A stretch of 64,000 nt of DNA, taken from G963674835 sp963674835 (lineage in GTDB: Bacteria > Planctomycetota > Planctomycetia > Pirellulales > Thermoguttaceae). The DNA lies in the NCBI GenBank assembly GCA_963674835.2, contig CAXXKC010000002.1:2356001-2420000 (forward strand). The letters are read 5' to 3'. The position numbers and the translations under genes were made by a program. Position 1 is the stretch's first letter. Each line of letters begins with the position of its first letter. Below the pieces are notes generated by a model. That model did not search any database. It was not told where the DNA came from and saw only the letters and a list, made by a program, of their open reading frames with translations. Of the stretch, positions 61,627 through 64,000 are shown piece after piece.

Positions 61627-63099
61627 TCGTCGCGCGGTTTGCTCTTCTTGATCAGAAACAACACATCCGTCGCTCAACGTCAGTTGCAGCAATTCATCCG
61701 CCGGAGTGCCCGGCGACGGCAGATAGAAGCTGCCCAACAAACGCAACTCGTCGAAGCTGATGAGTCCTTGGACCGCCTTGGATACTCCGTCCAAGATGAG
61801 CGGTCGGTGTCCACCTGCAATCGTCGACCTGCGCAGTGTGGTTTCGTCGGCATGGTCCAGCGTCAACTGGTAGGCCTCTTCCGCAAGGCTCCAGACCTCG
61901 AAGATGCCCGTTCGTCCACGATAGCCGATCGAACAACACTCGGAACACCCTACGGGGTGCCAGGCACGCTTCGGCACGGGCAACCCTAGCATCGTCAACC
62001 AGCGAACGGTCGTTTCCGTGGGGCGACCAAGGCGGCGGCAGTGCGGGCAGAGTCGGCGGACCAGGCGCTGAGCGATCACCAGCGATAGGCAAGTGGCAAT
62101 CCTGTCATCCTCCAGGCCCCAGTTGCGAAGAGCTGTAATCGCACCAAACGCATCACGGCTATGCAAAGTGCCCATCAGGGCTCGGCCGGCAGTGCTCGCC
62201 TTCAACGCCAATTGGGCCGTCTCCGCGTCGCGAATCTCCCCCAGCAGCAGATAATCGGCGTCGAGTCGCAGCATCGTCCGCAAACCTTCGGCGAACGTCA
62301 ACCCGTGCCTCTCATCGACCTGCATTTGCGAGACTCCGTCGATCTGGTATTCGACAGGGTCTTCGATCGTGATCACACGTCGGTCGGTCATCTTCAACTC
62401 GCGCAGCAAGGCGCAAACGCTGGTCGTCTTGCCGCTGCCCGTCGGACCAGTGGCCAACAACATTCCTGTGCCTCCGGCCAACCACCTCTCGATCGGGTAA
62501 CGCTCCGATTCGGAGAGCCCCAGCTCTGCTACGGTGTGACTCAGCCGTTGTTGGCTCAGCAAACGAATGGCCAGTATCTCGCCGTTGATGCACGGTGCAC
62601 AGACAAGACGGAGATCGACCTCATGGCCGTCCACATGCCGGGTTTGTCTTCCGTCGGTTGGCCGGAAGGTCCGGGCATGGTCCATTCCAGCCACGGCCTT
62701 GAAATGGCGGATCAACTGGATACCGTTCGGCACGGGAAGCTCAAACGCGTCCAGCATCGCCCCATCTACCCGAACTCGTATCCGCATACGATCGTTGCAG
62801 GGCGTCACATGGATGTCCGAAGCCCCTATTCTCACGGCACCGGTAATCAGCTCGTCGGCAATGGCCTCCAGATCGGCGCCGGTAAGGGAGCCATCCTCGG
62901 CACCCAACGTCCGCACGGTCCGCATCAGGACACGATTGGCATAGGGCGCCACACGGATATCCGAGGCTCCCTTTTTCATAGTCTCGGCAACCGGTTCGTC
63001 GGCAATAGCCTTCAGGTCGACGCCAGTAGCGGAGCCGTCCTTGCCGGCCGACTTTCGTGGGGCGCGCACCTGCTCATCCAACAGCGGCATGTTGATCAT
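61618..63099 (-). CDS. PilB/GspE-type secretion or pilus assembly ATPase with N-terminal duplication
   Basis: The 493-residue protein is a type II secretion/type IV pilus-class ATPase. It has an N2-like domain, Walker A GPTGSGKTTS (218-227), Asp box TIEDPVE (244-250), Walker B YLLLGEIRDAETA (283-295), His box GTLHSRDAF and the zinc tetracysteine Cys351/354/385/388. Residues 21-64 and 69-112 are two copies of the same segment (DGSATGVDLKAIADE versus DGSLTGADLEAIADE; GASDIRVAP versus GASDIHVTP), a tandem duplication with a 48-residue period. No other secretion or pilus gene is nearby. It ends convergent with the sulfatase. Confidence 0.92.
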   Translation of the reverse strand: MINMPLLDEQVRAPRKSAGKDGSATGVDLKAIADEPVAETMKKGASDIRVAPYANRVLMRTVRTLGAEDGSLTGADLEAIADELITGAVRIGASDIHVTPCNDRMRIRVRVDGAMLDAFELPVPNGIQLIRHFKAVAGMDHARTFRPTDGRQTRHVDGHEVDLRLVCAPCINGEILAIRLLSQQRLSHTVAELGLSESERYPIERWLAGGTGMLLATGPTGSGKTTSVCALLRELKMTDRRVITIEDPVEYQIDGVSQMQVDERHGLTFAEGLRTMLRLDADYLLLGEIRDAETAQLALKASTAGRALMGTLHSRDAFGAITALRNWGLEDDRIATCLSLVIAQRLVRRLCPHCRRLGRPTETTVRWLTMLGLPVPKRAWHPVGCSECCSIGYRGRTGIFEVWSLAEEAYQLTLDHADETTLRRSTIAGGHRPLILDGVSKAVQGLISFDELRLLGSFYLPSPGTPADELLQLTLSDGCVVSDQEEQTARRSA

Positions 63100-63881
63100 T
63101 GGTTTCTGGAGTGTCTATCGGAAGACCCAGGGGGAAAACCGTTCATGAGCGGCCGTCGGGTCAACTGGTGCGGCCGGCTCAATCACCTGACCGTCCTATC
63201 GGCAATCTGCGAAAGCGTCATCAAGTTTGAGTGCAAGGAAGGATGCGGAGTCTGCGGATGACATTCCGGATCGGCGGATTCTACTGACTGATGGGTCCGT
63301 CGGACCATCGCCCACAGCGAAGTCCATCCGCCGGATTGGCCCAAGGGTGCCCTCCGGCCCAGCCTTCAGAGATCCCACCCGGCATGCCCCCTATGTCAGA
63401 ACGGGGTGGCAGTATGAGAAGTTGGCCGACGACGATCACGCCCTTGCGGCAACAAACGCGGCACCGGTGTTGCAACGACCGGGTTGCGAGAGTCGGAAGC
63501 AATCGGTATACCACTTGACCGGCTGTTCCTATCCAGCAGCCCACCGTTCAAGATCCGGCTTCTGGGATCGCGTGTTTTGCGCCCGCTTGGGTGGAAATGC
63601 AGCGCGGGCGATTCTTCCTGCGTCTGGTGCGGGTCTCTCACAGCGTCTTCTTGCCGTCAGCGATAGGCGTAGTCGCCGTTCTTGCGTGCGGACGAATTGC
63701 GGGAAAGCACGGGGAACTTGTCCGATGGCCTTGGTCTTCCGCCCCGCACGTGCTACAATGTGGTTAGATTCACTCCACTCGCCGCTTGGCCATTGGATGA
63801 CTGCCAGGTACCAATGGCTTTCTGAGGGCGCGACTTGCACTGCTCGCATCTGGTCCTGGAACGTTCTATACAGGACCTCGA
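63100..63881. other. Divergent intergenic region before the helicase gene
   Basis: No gene is recognised in these 782 bp; longer frames on both strands have no domain-like features. A small hairpin near 63290-63312 (GGTCC-GTC-GGACC) is noted without assignment. The promoter candidate for the helicase lies at 63731-63759. Confidence 0.45.
63731..63759 (+). promoter_or_regulatory. Possible promoter of the DEAD-box helicase gene
   Basis: TTGGTC (63731-63736) and TACAAT (63754-63759) are separated by 17 bp, the optimal spacing. The -10 box matches five of six consensus bases, while the -35 box matches only the TTG part. The start codon is at 63882, leaving a leader of about 115 nt. Confidence 0.45.
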
Positions 63882-64000
63882 ATGACGTTTGATGAAATGG
63901 GGCTCGCCGAGCCCATCCTCCGCGCGGTTGCCACCGAAGGCTACACCGCTCCCACTCCCATCCAATCGGAAGCAATTCCTCGCGTAATGGCCGGCCGCGA
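63882..64000 (+). CDS. DEAD-box RNA helicase, N-terminal part (cut by window end)
   Basis: The 39 visible codons begin MTFDEMGLAEPILRAVATEG and continue with YTAPTPIQSEAIPRVMAGR. This is the Q motif region of DEAD-box ATP-dependent RNA helicases: an aromatic residue upstream, then GY-TAPTPIQ, in which Gln contacts adenine. Motif I (AxTGxGKT) should follow just outside the window. The ATG at 63882 is at the usual distance from the Q motif. Confidence 0.85.
   Translation, partial: MTFDEMGLAEPILRAVATEGYTAPTPIQSEAIPRVMAGR

Noticed and set aside
63227..63892. 221-codon plus-strand frame before the helicase
   Set aside because: It overlaps the helicase start in another frame, has no domain-like sequence and contains the probable helicase promoter.

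Overview
The window looks like a GC-rich Planctomycetota chromosome, probably Pirellulales-like. This is inferred from protein style only: many single exported or Tat-exported proteins, two Gfo/Idh/MocA dehydrogenases, a DUF1080 protein, a ThuA protein, a sulfatase, large glycosidase-like proteins and no SusC/SusD pair. No rRNA or marker gene is present to fix the taxonomy.

Positions 1 to about 20.29 kb look like a genomic island. It holds a type II restriction-modification locus with an endonuclease III-like glycosylase (1-3.9 kb, minus strand) and a plasmid/ICE-like run on the plus strand (4.4-10.7 kb: ArdC anti-restriction protein, AAA+ ATPase, HEAT-repeat protein, small mobile-element-type proteins, tyrosine recombinase). 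It also holds a compact minus-strand cluster resembling a small-molecule biosynthetic operon (11.2-16.7 kb: DhnA-type aldolase, NTF2-like protein, PNPOx-like flavoprotein, two methyltransferase-like proteins, an SDR and a membrane protein) and a few envelope proteins (16.8-19.8 kb). The island appears to end at a fragment covering the 3' half of a tRNA-Leu(GAG), followed by a terminator-like hairpin (20.23-20.33 kb). The heptamer GGAGACC occurs 21 times, always on the plus strand, between 4.42 and 10.69 kb, and lies in every gene junction of that run.

Positions 20.4-26.8 kb are a transposon graveyard: a decayed IS3 copy interrupted near its end by an IS1182-type element, and an internally deleted IS630 copy that keeps both inverted repeats. 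Two copies of a 101-bp near-palindromic mini-element flank a three-gene module (Tat aldo/keto reductase-like protein, tetraheme cytochrome c, ThuA protein).

Positions 26.8-61.6 kb form a long carbohydrate-degradation region. It contains GH29-like, GH5/GH42-like, DUF6259, (alpha/alpha)6-barrel, beta-helix and heparinase II/III-like proteins, a sialate O-acetylesterase-type esterase, a sulfatase, two Tat Gfo/Idh/MocA oxidoreductases, a Tat aldo/keto reductase and a DUF1080 protein. A sensor histidine kinase with four PAS domains sits near its left end. Together these suggest uptake-independent, periplasmic breakdown of a complex, probably sulfated and acylated polysaccharide, partly by oxidative (3-keto sugar) chemistry. 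One gene of the region is broken by a single in-frame TGA. The window closes with a PilB/GspE-type ATPase carrying an N-terminal internal duplication and the first codons of a DEAD-box helicase.
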